Positions 45,300-57,388 of a stretch of 64,000 nt of DNA are shown here, piece after piece (the first letter of the stretch is position 1; every line of letters starts with the position of its first letter). Below the pieces are notes generated by a model that was not told where the DNA came from, searched no databases, and was given only the letters and a program-made list of their open reading frames with translations. Both the position numbers and the translations under genes were made by a program. The stretch comes from Paraphoma chrysanthemicola (Eukaryota > Ascomycota > Dothideomycetes > Pleosporales > Phaeosphaeriaceae), in contig JAGMWG010000024.1 in assembly GCA_020744225.1 (NCBI GenBank), positions 434,001 to 498,000 of the forward strand. Direction: 5' to 3'.

Positions 45300-46459
45300 T
45301 TATGCCGTGCTCGCCCATAGCGCCTTCACCCTCGTACTCCCCGCGACCAACCCACAAGCGCCCATCCATCCCAAGTTCCACCCAGGGATGCCACCCTTAT
45401 CGCTCGAAAAGTGCAGCGCCATTGGCAACCACGCGCTCGCAATCATCAAATCCGTCCACCAGCGCTTATCAAATTTGGCATCCTCTTCATCCTGGTACTC
45501 TGCTAGCGCGCGGCCGTCGGCCTGCATCTGCTTGCGTGTCGCGCGGCGCTTGCTCTCGAGCTGCCACTCGCGTCCCAGGCGCAAGAAGTCGCACGACACG
45601 CCGCCCAGCCAGGCGCGGTATGCCCATAGGTACACGCGTGCGGTAGTGGTCTCGCCGCGGTTGATGGTCTGGATGAAGGATGGCGCAACGACGCCCGAGT
45701 CGGCGAGCAGCGAGACATTCTCGAGCGCTTGGTACGTGAAGTAGCTGCTGGCTTGGAGGAGCGCGATCCTATGTAGGACCGGGTCGGCGCCAGGCTTGGG
45801 GCCGGACACGAGAGTGCGCAGCCATGCGTACAGCGGGAAGAGCCCAAACAGCCTCAGGGTTGTACGCGCCTTAGAAATGAGCACGGCGAGCGCGGCAATG
45901 GGCGGAATGCCGGCATTGTTGAGGAGTGTGGTTGTGGGCGGCTTTGTGACGGAGGATGTGGATCGCACTAGGGAAATGAGCTTCGAGGCGTGGGCGGAGA
46001 TGGAGGGCGACTTGGTCTGCAAGTACGCGAGGATGTAGAGAGAGTAGTTGAAGGTGGAGAGGAATGCGGAGAGACCGCCTGGGGATGCAAGAAGCCTGTC
46101 ACACGGTTAGCACGTGTCGACATACACATATCGTGTCGCTCGATGCATATGACGTCGACGTACTTGTTCAATCGCAATATCGTCCGGTCGACCTTCTTCA
46201 GTCCGTTCACTGCGCTTTCCGGCGGTCGGGGCGCGGCATCGGCTGCCTTCTCCAACAACTCATTTGCGTTCTGTTTGGCATCCTGCGCTACCTCTTTGCT
46301 GTACTGTTTGGCATCCTGCGCAGCCACTTTGGCATGCTGTGTGGCATTGTGTGTGGCGTCCTGTGCTACCTCTCTGATGTCCTGTGCGACTACTTTGACG
46401 TCCTGTGCGACTTGTTTGGCATCTTGCGCGACCTTGTTTTGGGCTTCTTCGGATGACAT
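45300..46459 (-). CDS. PEX11-family peroxisomal protein with repeated N-terminal helix
   Basis: PEX11 proteins bend and elongate the peroxisomal membrane before fission. Exons 46459-46164 and 46095-45300 (1092 nt, 363 residues). The conserved part starts near residue 85 with NGLKKVDRTILRLNK, continues through LLASPGGLSAFLSTFNYSLYILAYL, ISKARTTLRLFGLFPLYAWL and ends in DLMIASAWLPMALHFSS and a Gly-rich helix, matching the PEX11C-like fungal branch. Before it lies an unusual 80-residue region made of repeated VAQDAKQ/VAQDVKV/VAAQDAKQ units, predicted to form a long amphipathic helix. An in-frame ATG at 46513 would add 18 residues. The assignment to PEX11 is by motif and topology. Confidence 0.8.
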
Positions 46460-47087
46460 CGTGATGAATACGACGGATCTAATGTTTGGAAGGGGTCGGG
46501 AAAGTTGGGTCAAGTAAGGGAAAGTGACGCGGGGGCTCTCCGCACACCCATGGTAGCTCTGGGGATCGACGTTGGATGGAGCCGAGGTTGCGGTACTGCC
46601 GGACCTTGCTCCCAGCTGTCGGTTAGTAAACCATCGTCGTCATTTGAAATGTAGCCTATGAACAGCAATATATCTTCCACAACCCTTTGATGCCTTTAGT
46701 TTATACTAGTAATATCTATGAGGTTATGCAGCTTCTGTACTTGAGGAAAAATTACAAAGTTGATCATGGCCAACACAACGCGAAACGTGGCGAGACTCAT
46801 CCTCAATAGCCCAGAGGTAGACGCGCCCGCGCCCCACAACAACAACCCATGGAGGAATTACAAAATAGCTTATTCGTTTAAGCCTGTGGGAAGGTAGAAT
46901 ATTTTCTCCTTGCCGAAAGCCAAGAATTAGGAAGTAGCTTCTCATGTGGATGTTCCTGCCCGCAAGTTCGCAGGCAGGCGTCTGGAGGTCGTTAGGGGTT
47001 TCCAGCTTTGCCGATAGGTCGAGAGGCTAGTGCCTCAAGGACTAACAGATTGTCGGCGGTCGTAACCTAGTAGCATCTAGATTACCT
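46460..47087. other. Intergenic region
   Basis: About 630 nt upstream of the PEX11-like gene and downstream of the first HET gene. No supported coding frame. Confidence 0.5.
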
Positions 47088-49327
47088 TCAGATTATCTTG
47101 ACCGTTGCAGAAGGCGCTGATGTCCTCCCGTGCTCCTCAAATACGTAGTCAGACCAGTTGGGCCGGCCAGGGCCTTCAAAAAGCCCAATGCGCTGGTAGC
47201 AGTCTCTGGACGTTTTCACAAGTACCAAGCCAATGGTTGGATAGTAATCTTCCGGCCAATCTTTCACACCAACGAACGCGATTCCAAGTTCAAGACACCA
47301 CGCAATACATGCGTTCTTCCTCTTGGCGCTTTTCGATCGCTGTCCACTTTCCAGAAACGTGCGCAAGTCTGCGTTTGTGCTACGGGCGAACTTTTGCTGG
47401 AAAGTCGGAGGGAAGAGGTTGTACATGGGAGCACTTTGATCAGCTGTCCATGTTGCGGACCAATTGTGAACTTTAGTACCATCTGCGGACTTGACGTCCT
47501 TGACGCTAAGTTTCCCGCCTTTGACAAAGGTCACTGGATAAAGTGGCCCGCGGAGCACGATTTCGGCTTTCCGTATCTGTCCAAACGGACTAGACTTATG
47601 TAGAAGGTCAGTGGTACAAGATATCACTTCTGCCGACAGACTCTCTTTGTTCCATATGGGGATCTTGCCATAAGATATCGGATCATCCAAACAGGCCCAT
47701 GACCAAGAAGGGGCCCGCCACCGATTGACGCTTGGTGACAAAGTGAAGTATGAAGGATCTCTCTCCCATGCAAGACTTTGTATCAGTCGTTCGAACCACA
47801 AGCCTGCCACGTATGTCCAGCCAGTGATATCATGTAGACGCGAGGCGGCCGCAGAGACAGCGGGGAATTTGTCTTCCGCTACACTCAGCTTCTTCTTCGA
47901 GTACATCTCCACTGTTGAGATCCAAAAGTTCGGGACGACTTTATCCTTGGAGTAGCGGTCGATTCCTACATTGTCACCGTCGGAGGTGCTTGGCAATGTA
48001 GGCCATGCGCCGAAATCAGCATGAAGTATATGACCACCATCTGCTTTCAGCTCTGTTTTGCATCTCCACATCAACCTGTCCTCGCCATAGGCCAGTTTCC
48101 TGGTCGAAAGAAGATTCTCTTGAAGTGCCCAGCCCCTCTGGTTCAGGGCATCGTTCTCCAACCCGATCCCTGGTGGGTGCCATCGGTGCCAACTAATCTC
48201 TAGCCCGATGTTTCCAGCAGGCTGTCCCGAATCGTTTTTGAGTGGTATTATGCACCTTGCCTCTCGAGACCGGCGCGATTGTGTAGACCGGTCTTCAAGG
48301 AAACCCTCTCGGCAGGTTTGTGCTGAAGAGGCGAGTATGGTCAGTACTGCGTTCTTGTATACGGATGCCATGTGTGAGATCTCGCTTTCCTTGTCCTTCG
48401 ATGAGTCTTGCAAGATGCAGTACGAATCGACCCACAAATGAGTGAAGCCTAACTCCCATGTAACATGTATAGCGTCTAGAATTGTACGGGGAATGGTCGA
48501 AATGGGTATCTGGCTGACATATTGATCAATGTTTCTTGTTGTTGTCGAATGTTCCTGCTCACCGCCCCAGCAGTAGCTAAGCGCCAGATAGGAGCCAGTC
48601 TCACTTGGCTTGCTGATGTGCAAGCGAACAATTACCGATCCAGCTTGTCTCTCGATGTGGAGTAGGCGTTTTGGAAGCGGAGCCGCGTCGGGCTTCAAGT
48701 TCGCATGCTGCCTGCATTGCTCATGGTTGGCGATACACTCGTGCAATCTGGCCCTCCCCCAATCAAACGCCCTAGTTGACCCAACATCGACGTTTGCCGG
48801 ACGAGTGCAATATAATTGAGACGCCGGATCATCTTTTAAAAACTATCAGTAAGCTTTTCTAAGCTCGACTTCGCTAATTTCTCACCTTTTGCGGCTGTGA
48901 TGTAGAGGTGCACTGTGTACTCGAGTCCATGGAACCACTCATCCCACTGTCCCTCCACGGTGATTGCGTGAGAGTCCATGCTTTCGAATCGGAAGTTGTA
49001 GTATCTCTCGTCTGTCCATTTAATTCCGTGTCGTGTGTAATATTCCAGCTTCTTCTGAACTCCCCGCTGCCGGTCTAAGTCCCGAAAACACTTGCATATG
49101 ACACAACCGGCACTAGCGCTAGCGTTCAGTTGGTGAACTTTCTTAATGTAGCTAATACTGTGCAGCCCATCCTTCGCTCGTAACATGCTAGCCCTATTAC
49201 GATCTGAGCCGATGAAGTCACGGCATGCCTTACAAGCACCATTGATCACATTCGGATCCTTTGCGACGCCTTCATTAGGACCTTCAAGGCCTACTTTCTC
49301 TTTCGGACTCTTACTGGATGTTAACAT
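47088..49327 (-). CDS. HET-domain protein (heterokaryon incompatibility)
   Basis: Two exons, 49327-48886 and 48832-47088 (2187 nt, 728 residues). The N-terminal exon has the zinc-binding-looking segment CKACRDF and SASAGCVICKCF that commonly precedes HET domains. The HET domain follows: LALSYCWGG, FTHLWVDSYCILQDSSKDKESEISHMASVY, then QRGWALQENLLSTRKLAYG and the C-terminal RWRAPSWSWACLDD motif. The domain is complete and there is no frame break. HET proteins trigger cell death on allorecognition; the downstream pathway is generic. The start at 49327 is the first ATG after which the chain aligns; in-frame codons continue upstream. Confidence 0.87.
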
Positions 49328-50235
49328 TGCAACAGGAAAGTTCTGGCGGTCCCTATATGTCAACGCTGGGAAGCTGACGCTGTAGCGGCCCAGACCATGT
49401 GTTAAACGAAGCCGGACGATTAGCGGCCGTGAGAAGCGTTTGCGAATTTCCGATATGGTTATTTTGTAGCAATATGTCAATACCCGATATGGTTATTTTG
49501 TAGCAATATGTCAGAGTTGTTGGAATTCAGATGTGAGTGACGCAGCTCTCCACGTCAAGCACGCAGGTGGGATGCGGCTGAGCGGCTTGGCATGAAGACT
49601 TCTGTGCATTGGTCGATCGTTTTCAATGGACAGCACTTTTCGTAATCATCTAATAAGTCAAAAGCGTAAGGCACAGAAACGTCAGTGCGAGGGAGGAATG
49701 CTCGTCCGCTACTTCCAGGGTAGATGCCTGCAGTTACCGAGCCGGCAGTGTCACGTGATCGTATCACAGGTTATTTTGGAAGTGACGGTCCAACGTGAGC
49801 GCTACCGTCGCAGCCGGTCAACTATCAATTTAACCTCTAGTTGATCGAGTCTCAAAACCGCATACTTTCAGCAAGAACGTAATCAGTCCTGTCAAATCTG
49901 TCCAAAGCAGAAGGAACCTTCGGTTTTGCGTCATATTGCCCGTTGAGGGATTTACTCCTTCGCTTGCCCGTGAAGATTTCCCTCTACCTGTGTACTCGTG
50001 GAATCATTTTTTCGACCCGCCATCAGTCTGCGCCATGGTCTATTGCTTGTCCCGCGTCTTGCGATTCCCTTGGCCGATATCCATCCCTCGTCTCAATGCG
50101 TCCCAATGCCCTGATCAGTCTGTTTCGATCTTCTATGTTCTGATTGTCTCTGAGAGCCTTCAAGATCCTGTTTCGTTCCTAGTCAGCTAACATCATCACA
50201 TACATTGCAGGTGGGTTATACATACTGCAGATTGA
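49328..50235. other. Intergenic region with tandem repeat
   Basis: About 900 nt upstream of the first HET gene. It carries a 30-bp direct repeat (separate entry). Short open frames on both strands are unsupported. Confidence 0.5.
49450..49513. repeat. Two-copy 30-bp direct repeat upstream of HET gene
   Basis: The unit starting CCGATATGGTTATTTTG and ending AATATGTCA occurs at 49450-49479 and again, identically, at 49484-49513, a 34-nt period with a 4-nt spacer. It sits about 120-190 nt before the HET start codon. Confidence 0.9.
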
Positions 50236-50714
50236 CTATGGAATCCAATTCCATTTGTACACCATCAAGCTTCCTATCCCAAGAGGCTCTGTGCTTCCCA
50301 GCCGCATACGATCCCCAAAATATCCTTCAGTGGCGAAAATCGCCATTCTTCCGATAGAACCTGTGACTCTGCAGGTCCACTTTTTGGCAACGTGGTTCAC
50401 TTCCGTTTGCAAAGCTGTAACGGATCTGGATGCTTTGCGTTCCTGCGAATCTTCCATGAATATGAGGTTTTCAATACGGGTATCCAAGGTGGTGATCCGA
50501 TTTCGGACATCGTATAAGCATTTGTGCCGCCCATGGTTGATTCCATGCGGAAAACTATGCCGATATAGAGGGCCCAGGCTAGTGTGACGATGGAGATAAC
50601 ACTAGCTGCAATGGAGAGACCACTATCGGTTGTCTCGCAGTTGCACGAGCACAAGGCTGGGTCGGCCATAGCTGAAGAGGACACGTGACTCGGAGATGAT
50701 ATGGAACCTTGCAC
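50236..50714 (-). CDS. Possible small membrane protein, frame unresolved
   Basis: A minus-strand frame from about 50669 starts MADPALCSCNCETTDSG and enters a good transmembrane helix (LSIAASVISIVTLAWALYIGIVF). Another frame overlapping it continues with a helical, coiled-coil-like segment (TTLDTRIENLIFMEDS, SVTALQTEVNHVAKKW) to a stop at 50236. Together they look like one small membrane protein with a cytosolic coiled coil, as is common in fungi, but no GT-AG pair joins them in phase. Either an unusual intron or a frameshift separates them. No family recognised. Confidence 0.35.
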
Positions 50715-51273
50715 GCGCCGCGCTACCTGGCCCGAGGCACCTGTAATACTTTCAAGATCAGAGATGAGAATGTAGGAAAAAGTGGCGGTTTTGCTATACT
50801 GTTAGGATGCGACGAGGCCGGTCATAAATGCGCTGAGGTGCTGCTCAGCCTTGCGCCATACATCGGTGAGCGAAGCTACAAAGGCGGTGCAGCTGAAGGA
50901 AAACACTGAATTCCACGTGATCGAGTCTAGACAGCTGTCCGAGGAGGGACTCCTGTGCCACAATGCAGTCGTTCAGCTGTTGATGCTGCGTCGACAGTCA
51001 TTCGGTACCTCCCCAATGGCGGATGTTTCTTCTCCTGCTGAGTGCTCTTCTTTGAGATTCGTGATCAAGTCGCAAACGCTAAGTTCCATATAGTGCTGAG
51101 ACAATGTGAACGAATGTGTATAATTTGAAGTTTCCTTTTTCCATGCTGAATTCAACTATGTGAACACTCCAGCTGCGACCTTCACAATGCGCGAACAAGC
51201 AGTCAGTGAATACAAACTTCTGCATCTACGAGAGTCTCTTCAGTGGATTAAATCACCCGCGCAGCCTGCAAAC
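50715..51273. other. Intergenic region
   Basis: About 560 nt without a supported gene, between the possible small membrane protein and the broken gene at 51.3 kb. An ATG at 51160, in frame with the next entry, is possible. Confidence 0.4.
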
Positions 51274-51801
51274 ATGGTAGACAAACGTCCACTAGAAGCG
51301 AGCCCCATAGGCGGTTCTAAGACACCAAACTTACCTAATTTACCCAACTTACCGCTTCAAAGCAGCGAGAAGCGCCCCAAGATAGCTGACATCAACCCTC
51401 TAGCGATCAAGAAGATGAACCATCGACCAGTAAATAGCCTACCTGCGTCTTATTGACGGATGTTCTGAAAAGTTCCCTGATCGCCACCAAGTTGGTCGCA
51501 GGGGCTGAAGATCGCAGCGCATATATCAGGAGCGCTACACGTTCCTGGTTGAAACAGCATTTAAGAAGCACATTCGTGAAATGCTGGCGATATCTTCATT
51601 GGCTGGTCCCCGGATCAGACACGGCTTTTCAACAAAGGCATCGATAAGGCGCTCGCGATGATCCAGTGGGTTGTCTACCCCGACAAGAACGTCGTGTTTG
51701 AAGCTTGCGAGGGGGACTGGGGTGTCTGGCTCCGCGGACAGTGCGAAGAGCTGGGTATGGCGGAGGCAAAGGCCGGTCGCAAAGTTCTCGAGAAGATGTA
51801 G
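51274..51801 (+). pseudogene. Broken unknown gene
   Basis: A protein-like N-terminus (MVDKRPLEASPIGG, then an LPNLPNLP repeat and Lys-rich text) runs to a stop at 51456. The continuation is in other frames: a helical block with QERYTFLVETAFKKHIREML near 51525-51585, then after a one-base break at about 51585 (a G run may have lost a base) the most convincing block, DIFIGWSPDQTRLFNKGIDK to GDWGVWLRGQCEELG, ending at 51801. At least two breaks or one break plus a nonsense codon are required, so the gene cannot make an intact protein as read. No family recognised. Confidence 0.5.
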
Positions 51802-52247
51802 CCTATATGTCAATGAACAATCTTGTCCAAGCACTCGGTTTCTATATTTAGTTCTTGATGCGGCTTGTCATCGCACACTTGTCCCCTGCTCTTGCTATTG
51901 TTGTGTCTGTATGCGAGCAAAAGATCTATCCCAGCACAGGATTGTCGTGGCTCTCGATCTGATGTCATGTCTGTAGAGTATAAATTCGGTGTGGAGATGG
52001 TGGGGTGAGTGGACACTTGCAGGTTGGACCGTTGTGATGGAAACGACCATCCAAGGGTCCACGGCGCCAAGGCGCGCTAATGCGACCGTTGCGCCTGCAG
52101 CTGCCATTGAAACACTGGAGACGTCAAAAGCACAGCACAGCCTCTCACCATCTTGCGCGCCTCGTGTACGATAGCCTTGAGGACGTGAGAAGCCTCGTAT
52201 CAATTTAGTCTTCCTCTATCCAACGTCTCAGCACTGACATCATCGCC
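51802..52247. other. Intergenic region
   Basis: About 450 nt upstream of the coronin gene; promoter presumed, no gene seen. Confidence 0.5.
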
Positions 52248-54465
52248 ATGGCCGGTCGCTTTGTGAGAGCTTCCAAGTATCGTGAGTACTGTACGCCTCA
52301 GCTTGCGCTTACGGACTGACAATGGCATACAGGCCACGTCTTCGGGCAGGGCGCAAAGAAGGTACGACCAGTTACTGCAACAGCATGCGACCATACTAAC
52401 AACTGTACAGGAGCAGTGCTATGATAACCTCCGCATCTCCAAGAACGCCTGGGACACCAACCTGATCAAGGTCAGCTTCGCCGCGCACGCGACCTCGAGA
52501 ACAGGCGCTCATACTCTCTAGGCCAACCCCGAATACATCGCAGTCAATTGGGAATCTAGCGGCGGTGGCGCATTTGCTGTCATTCCCATCAACGAGCGTG
52601 GCCGCGCTCCCGACCAGATCCCTCTCTTCCGCGGCCACACCGCTGCCGTTCTCGATACCGACTGGTGCGCGCATACACACAACGGTGATGACACGGGCGG
52701 CGCTAATTGTTCCGCAGGAGTCCTTTCAACGATTCGCTTATTGCGTCCGCGTCCGACGATGGCAAGGTAGGCGACGTCATCTGAGAGGAGAAGGATGTCG
52801 CTCACACTGGACAGGTCTTCATCTGGAAGGTGCCAGACGGCTTCACATTGCACACAGACGCGGAAGAGCCCGCCGATGTTGCTCCCCAGGCCAGGCTCAG
52901 CGGCCACATGAGGTACGCTGATCGCCCCACTACTACGAATCGCTGCTGATGCGCCCACAGAAAGGTCGGCCACGTCCTCTTCAACACGGCCGCCGAGAAC
53001 GTCCTCGCCTCGTCATCCGGCGACTACACTGTGAAGCTCTGGGACGTCGAGCAGGGCGCCGCGAAGCTCACCCTCAAGCACAACGACATTGTGCAGTCCC
53101 TATCGTGGAGCGCAGACGGCGCATACCTGGTTACCACAAGCAGAGACAAGAAGCTGCGTGTATGGGACGTGCGACAGGAGAAGCCCGCGCAGGAAGTGCC
53201 TGGTCATCCTGGAGCGAAGAACAGCCGCGCTGTGTGGATGGGCGAGCACGACCGTATCGCGACCACCGGCTTCTCCCGCATGAGCGACCGCCAATTGGGT
53301 CTCTGGGATCCTCGTAACCCCTCGGGCCCCATCAACGGCTTCGAGATCCTCGACTCCATCTCGGGTGTGTGCATGCCTTTCTGGGACGACGGCACACAAT
53401 GTCTGTACCTTGCTGGCAAGGGGTGAGTTGCCTCATGTCTTATTGCATTCAAGTGCTAATCTGCGAAGTGACGGCAACATCCGATACTACGAATACGAGA
53501 ACGACAAGTTCGAGTACCTTACCCAGTACACGTCACCCAACCCGCAGCGAGGTATCGCATTCCTGCCCAAGCGCGGCATCAATCTACACGAGAACGAAGT
53601 TCTGCGCGCCTTCAAGACCGTCAACGATGCCTACATCGAGCCAGTGTCATTCATTGTGCCGCGCCGATCCGAGATGTTCCAGAGCGATATCTATCCGCCC
53701 ACGACCGGTCTCAAGCCTGGTACAACGGCATCTGAGTGGTTCGGTGGCAAGACCGCACTACCTCCCAAGATCTCGCTCGAGAGTGTATACGATGGCGAAG
53801 CGCCCAAAGAGGTCCCGTCCGACTTCAAGCCCCCGCAGCCGGCTGTCACTCAACCTGCACCTGCGAAAGTCGAGGCACCAAAGGCTGCACCCGAGCCCAC
53901 CCCAGCACCGATCGCATCCCGTGGTCCACCGCCATCCATGAGCGACAACAAGCAATCGCTGGCTGCCGGTGCATCCAAATTTGCCGACAACGACGATGTA
54001 TCAGACAAGGAGAGCGAGTCGAGCTTCGAAGAAGTCGCGAAGCCCGTCGTGCGATCCTCAGTTGCCGCCGCCCGTCAGGAAGAGAAGCCGAAGTCACCAG
54101 TTGTCAGCAGAGCGCCCGAGCCCGCTCCAGCAAAAGCTGCCGCCGCACCCACAGTCTCTGCCTCGGAGCCAGGGTCAACACTGAAGTCCGCTGACCCCAC
54201 GCCTGCGCCGACTCCTGCACCCGCTTCAACCCCGGCACCTAGCTCCGGAGGTCCTGTGTCTGCCCTCGGTCACGCGCTTTCCGAGATAAAGTCTCAGCTA
54301 GAGCATCAGAACCGTGTTATGGCCGACCAATCTGACCAGATCGCGCTGCTTGTTCGCGAGGTCACTCAACTGAAGGGCAAGCTGGGAGCACAAGGTCCTT
54401 CAGATCGCGAAAAGGACGAGCGCATTAGAGAGCTGGAGCTTGAACTTGAGTCCGCGAGGTCATGA
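52248..54465 (+). CDS. Coronin, actin-binding WD40 protein
   Basis: Binds F-actin and regulates Arp2/3 at cortical patches. Eight exons (52248-52281, 52333-52361, 52411-52470, 52522-52664, 52718-52766, 52815-52912, 52961-53422, 53469-54465; 1872 nt, 623 residues). N-terminal MAGRFVRASKYRHVFGQ is the coronin signature; a seven-bladed WD40 propeller follows (LFRGHTAAVLDTDWSPF, SGDYTVKLWDVE, SRDKKLRVWDVR, LYLAGKGDGNIRYYE), then the conserved DUF1900-type extension with AFLPKRGINLHENEV and SDIYPPTTG. An unusually Pro/Ala-rich linker of about 170 residues leads to a C-terminal coiled coil (last about 55 residues) for oligomerisation. Dense short introns at the 5' end. Confidence 0.94.
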
Positions 54466-54916
54466 GTCATGCGTGCTTCGTTGCCTCTTAGATCAAGTTG
54501 TTGACATGGTGTAGAAATAACAATGTTGATAGCTTGATCAAGCAGAGGTCATCTAACGAGCGACGGACTACATCTTGGAACACCAAGTCGCGACTGCGGA
54601 CACTCAGCGGCGGTGACTTTGACAAACGTGGAAAATGAAAGTGTTGAGCGAAGACATGATGACGAGTCTCTTGTGTATGTGTATCCTTTAGATCATGGCT
54701 TGCTTGCTTGAGTACCAGCAATGTGTAAAGACGGGTGGCATAGCGTGGTGAATACAGTATTGTTTTTGAAATGATTCTCAATTCTTGAGGTATAACTACG
54801 TGTTTCTTGCTTCATGATGATACATCTTACTTCTCATTTGGTACGTAAATCTATCCCAATCGTCCTCAGCATTTCCAGAGTCTCTGTCGTCTTTTCCTCG
54901 CCCATCAGGTCAAATC
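54466..54916. other. Intergenic region between convergent genes
   Basis: About 450 nt between the coronin stop and the stop of the second HET gene; no gene seen. Confidence 0.55.
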
Positions 54917-56796
54917 TCATGATAAGACAACTCTTCGCGCTTCGTGCTTCACTTCCATTGCCTGTCCATCCATTATGCCATGCACGTATGCATCGCCGAC
55001 GAGGTTTAATGTCTCTTGACGCTCAATCGCTTTGGAGACGCCTGTTCGACGCATGACGAAGGGCACCTTTCCACCATGAAAGATCCATACTTCATCTCCG
55101 GGCTGTGTCCTTGCTGGCCCAATTCCAATGTATCCTGAGAGTGTGATGAAGAAGGCATGGTTCGGTATCATTCCACAGACGGACTCCCACAACTCGTTAT
55201 CCCCTTCGTCCCATATCGGAGTTTCCTGAGAAGCATCCCTAGTCTTCAAAGATGATTGATGATCAATATCTTTCCCATCTGCAATAACGTTTGTGCTGTC
55301 ATCCAAATACTCTTGGCCGAGTAAATCTTTGACGAAAGGCTCATGTCGGTCTTCCACCCTTTGCACAGGAAACTCGGCCATGAGTAAGTCACCGACCATG
55401 GTGCGCCAATATGCAGATTTCCACGACTCCCCATCGGTATAAGTGACACGAGAAGGATGAGATGATCGAAATTCTTGCACCAGCCTTAGGGCGCCTCTCA
55501 TGATCTGCAAAATCTGTGTCAGATAGATCTCTTCGTCTTCGTTGACAGCATATACATCGCCGACATGAAGAACTTCATCCGTAAGCAAGCCTGAAAGCTC
55601 GATCTCTTTGCTTCTACCCCTCATCCTCAGATCAAGGGTGCGGTCACCACAGGCATTGAATTCGCTGTGTCGATGGAAATGATTCCACCACCTCATCTGT
55701 CTATTTCCCACAATGTTGCAAGAAGCAAAGTCAATAGCCCATGTGGCTAGACCGGGAGTCTTATGTGCCAGGTCCGCCGAAGCGATAAAGGGTCTCAGGC
55801 TACCTTCGTGCCTGATGAGATCAATCGTTGCCTGCTCAAATACAGTGGCAGGGGATTCATCGTAGCTGCAATGCTCGACGCTGCTCAGGACGCTTTGGGG
55901 AACAAGGCCGAGTAAGGCATAGACCTTATCTCGAGGATCTGTCGCATCTCGGTGCCGCCAACGCATCAACAAAGCGAGAGGCCCATCGTCATCTTGGGAA
56001 TGTAGGAAGCCACGTATAGGGTATAGCACACGTCGGAGAAGCGGAGTGTAGAGTATTCGCAGGCTCGCGAACTCATCTGTGAAAAAAGACTTCATTCGGT
56101 CCAAACGTATTTTCTCTGCGGCAAGAAAGAGCGCCGCACGTGGTAAAGCAAGGGGTCCCCACAGAAAGACCGCCGAAGAAGGTATAATCGCTTCTTGGAT
56201 CGTCCAGACACGCGACCACCATGGGTTTCCGTACATTGCAAACGCTGCGTAGGCGGCTCGGGCGCACGCGCCATCATCAGTGTTTTGAAACAAGATGGGC
56301 ATTTCTGACGAGAGCACACCACGTTGTGCGTCGGCCGAGAACTTGAAGAAATCGAATACAGCCCTAGCATCTTGCACTGTGATGTGCTCCTGATACTGGT
56401 CGACCTCACCGAGCCAGATGACGCAGCAAGAACACTTTCGGTAAATGTCTCGCATCATGGCAACCTGGCTTGCTCTCTCGTCATTATTCGCTTGCTCGAT
56501 ACAGATCTGGTCTATCCAGAGCGTTCGAAGCTTTTCATGGTCGCGTATTCGTGTGAGCGCTCCATGCAGATTTCGAGTGACAGGAAAGCAGTCCCCAGAA
56601 ACATTGATGTCGAGTTCCTCGGCGCGATCGCCCCACACATAACTCAAAGCATCGTACTGGTCGTCACCACCAAGTTAATGATACGAATCTCACAGCGCAC
56701 AGTATCGCCAGGGTTTCCAGGCAATAGATCGAGTACTCGCACTTGGCGACCAACGGGTCGGTGGACCGCTAGAATGGTGAGCACCCTCTGAACCAT
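54917..56796 (-). CDS. HET-domain protein with a one-base frame break near its start
   Basis: Intronless HET gene. The first ATG at 56796 opens a frame with the usual leader (RVLDLLPGNPGDTVRCEIR) that runs out of register at about 56675. The remainder, in a different frame, begins LGGDDQYDALSYVWGD and carries the full HET domain: LRTLWIDQICIEQ, DIYRKC, PWWSRVWTIQEAI and DPRDKVYALLGLVP, to a long C-terminal half ending at 54917. The span is 1880 nt, one base short of a multiple of three; an extra C in AAC-CTT restores a 626-residue protein. No GT-AG intron of usable length fits. So it is either a pseudogene or contains a sequence error. Confidence 0.75.
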
Positions 56797-57388
56797 ACTC
56801 AATGATGTCGCTACTGACCATAGAATCGCGATTTACTGGCCATACTCACTGTAGGAATGTGGCTTGAGGATTATCGCGATATTAGAGGAATACTGAAAGT
56901 GTAGGCTTGAAGAAGGATCAGACGCCAACAGGGCTGAGTCAGATCAGCCGAACTTCGAGGTTGCACGTGAACATCCTCTTGCTGCGAGGAAGCATGAGAA
57001 CCTCCTGAAACATGAGACTGTCGGAAGGACAGTCTGATGAAATGTGATGACTTGAATATGGACGGAATCAAGGATTCGCAAAGTCCGGGACCACCATCTC
57101 CAGGAGACGCTGCGTAACTTAGTGCCGCCAGCCGAAAATAGACGCCCCACTTCTCAAGCGTCCTACAGTGAACGAATCAGTCTCCAGCTCACAAGACTCC
57201 ATCTAACGCAGACGCCATTTCTTCCTAAACTCATGGCTCAAGATTCGAGGTAGCAAGAAAGCCAAAGCTTCCTTGCAACACTCTTCTCTATTGTGACATG
57301 CTAACGATGCAGAGAACGGTATAAGCGCAGCCAACATGAGTACGTGCATTGAACGAGTGTGTGGCCATTAGCGCGCTATGCGAAGTAA
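56797..57388. other. Intergenic region
   Basis: About 590 nt between two minus-strand genes; short random frames only. Confidence 0.5.

Noticed and set aside
56650..56690. A 28-nt intron bypassing the frame break in the second HET gene
   Set aside because: Far too short to be spliced, and it does not restore the frame.
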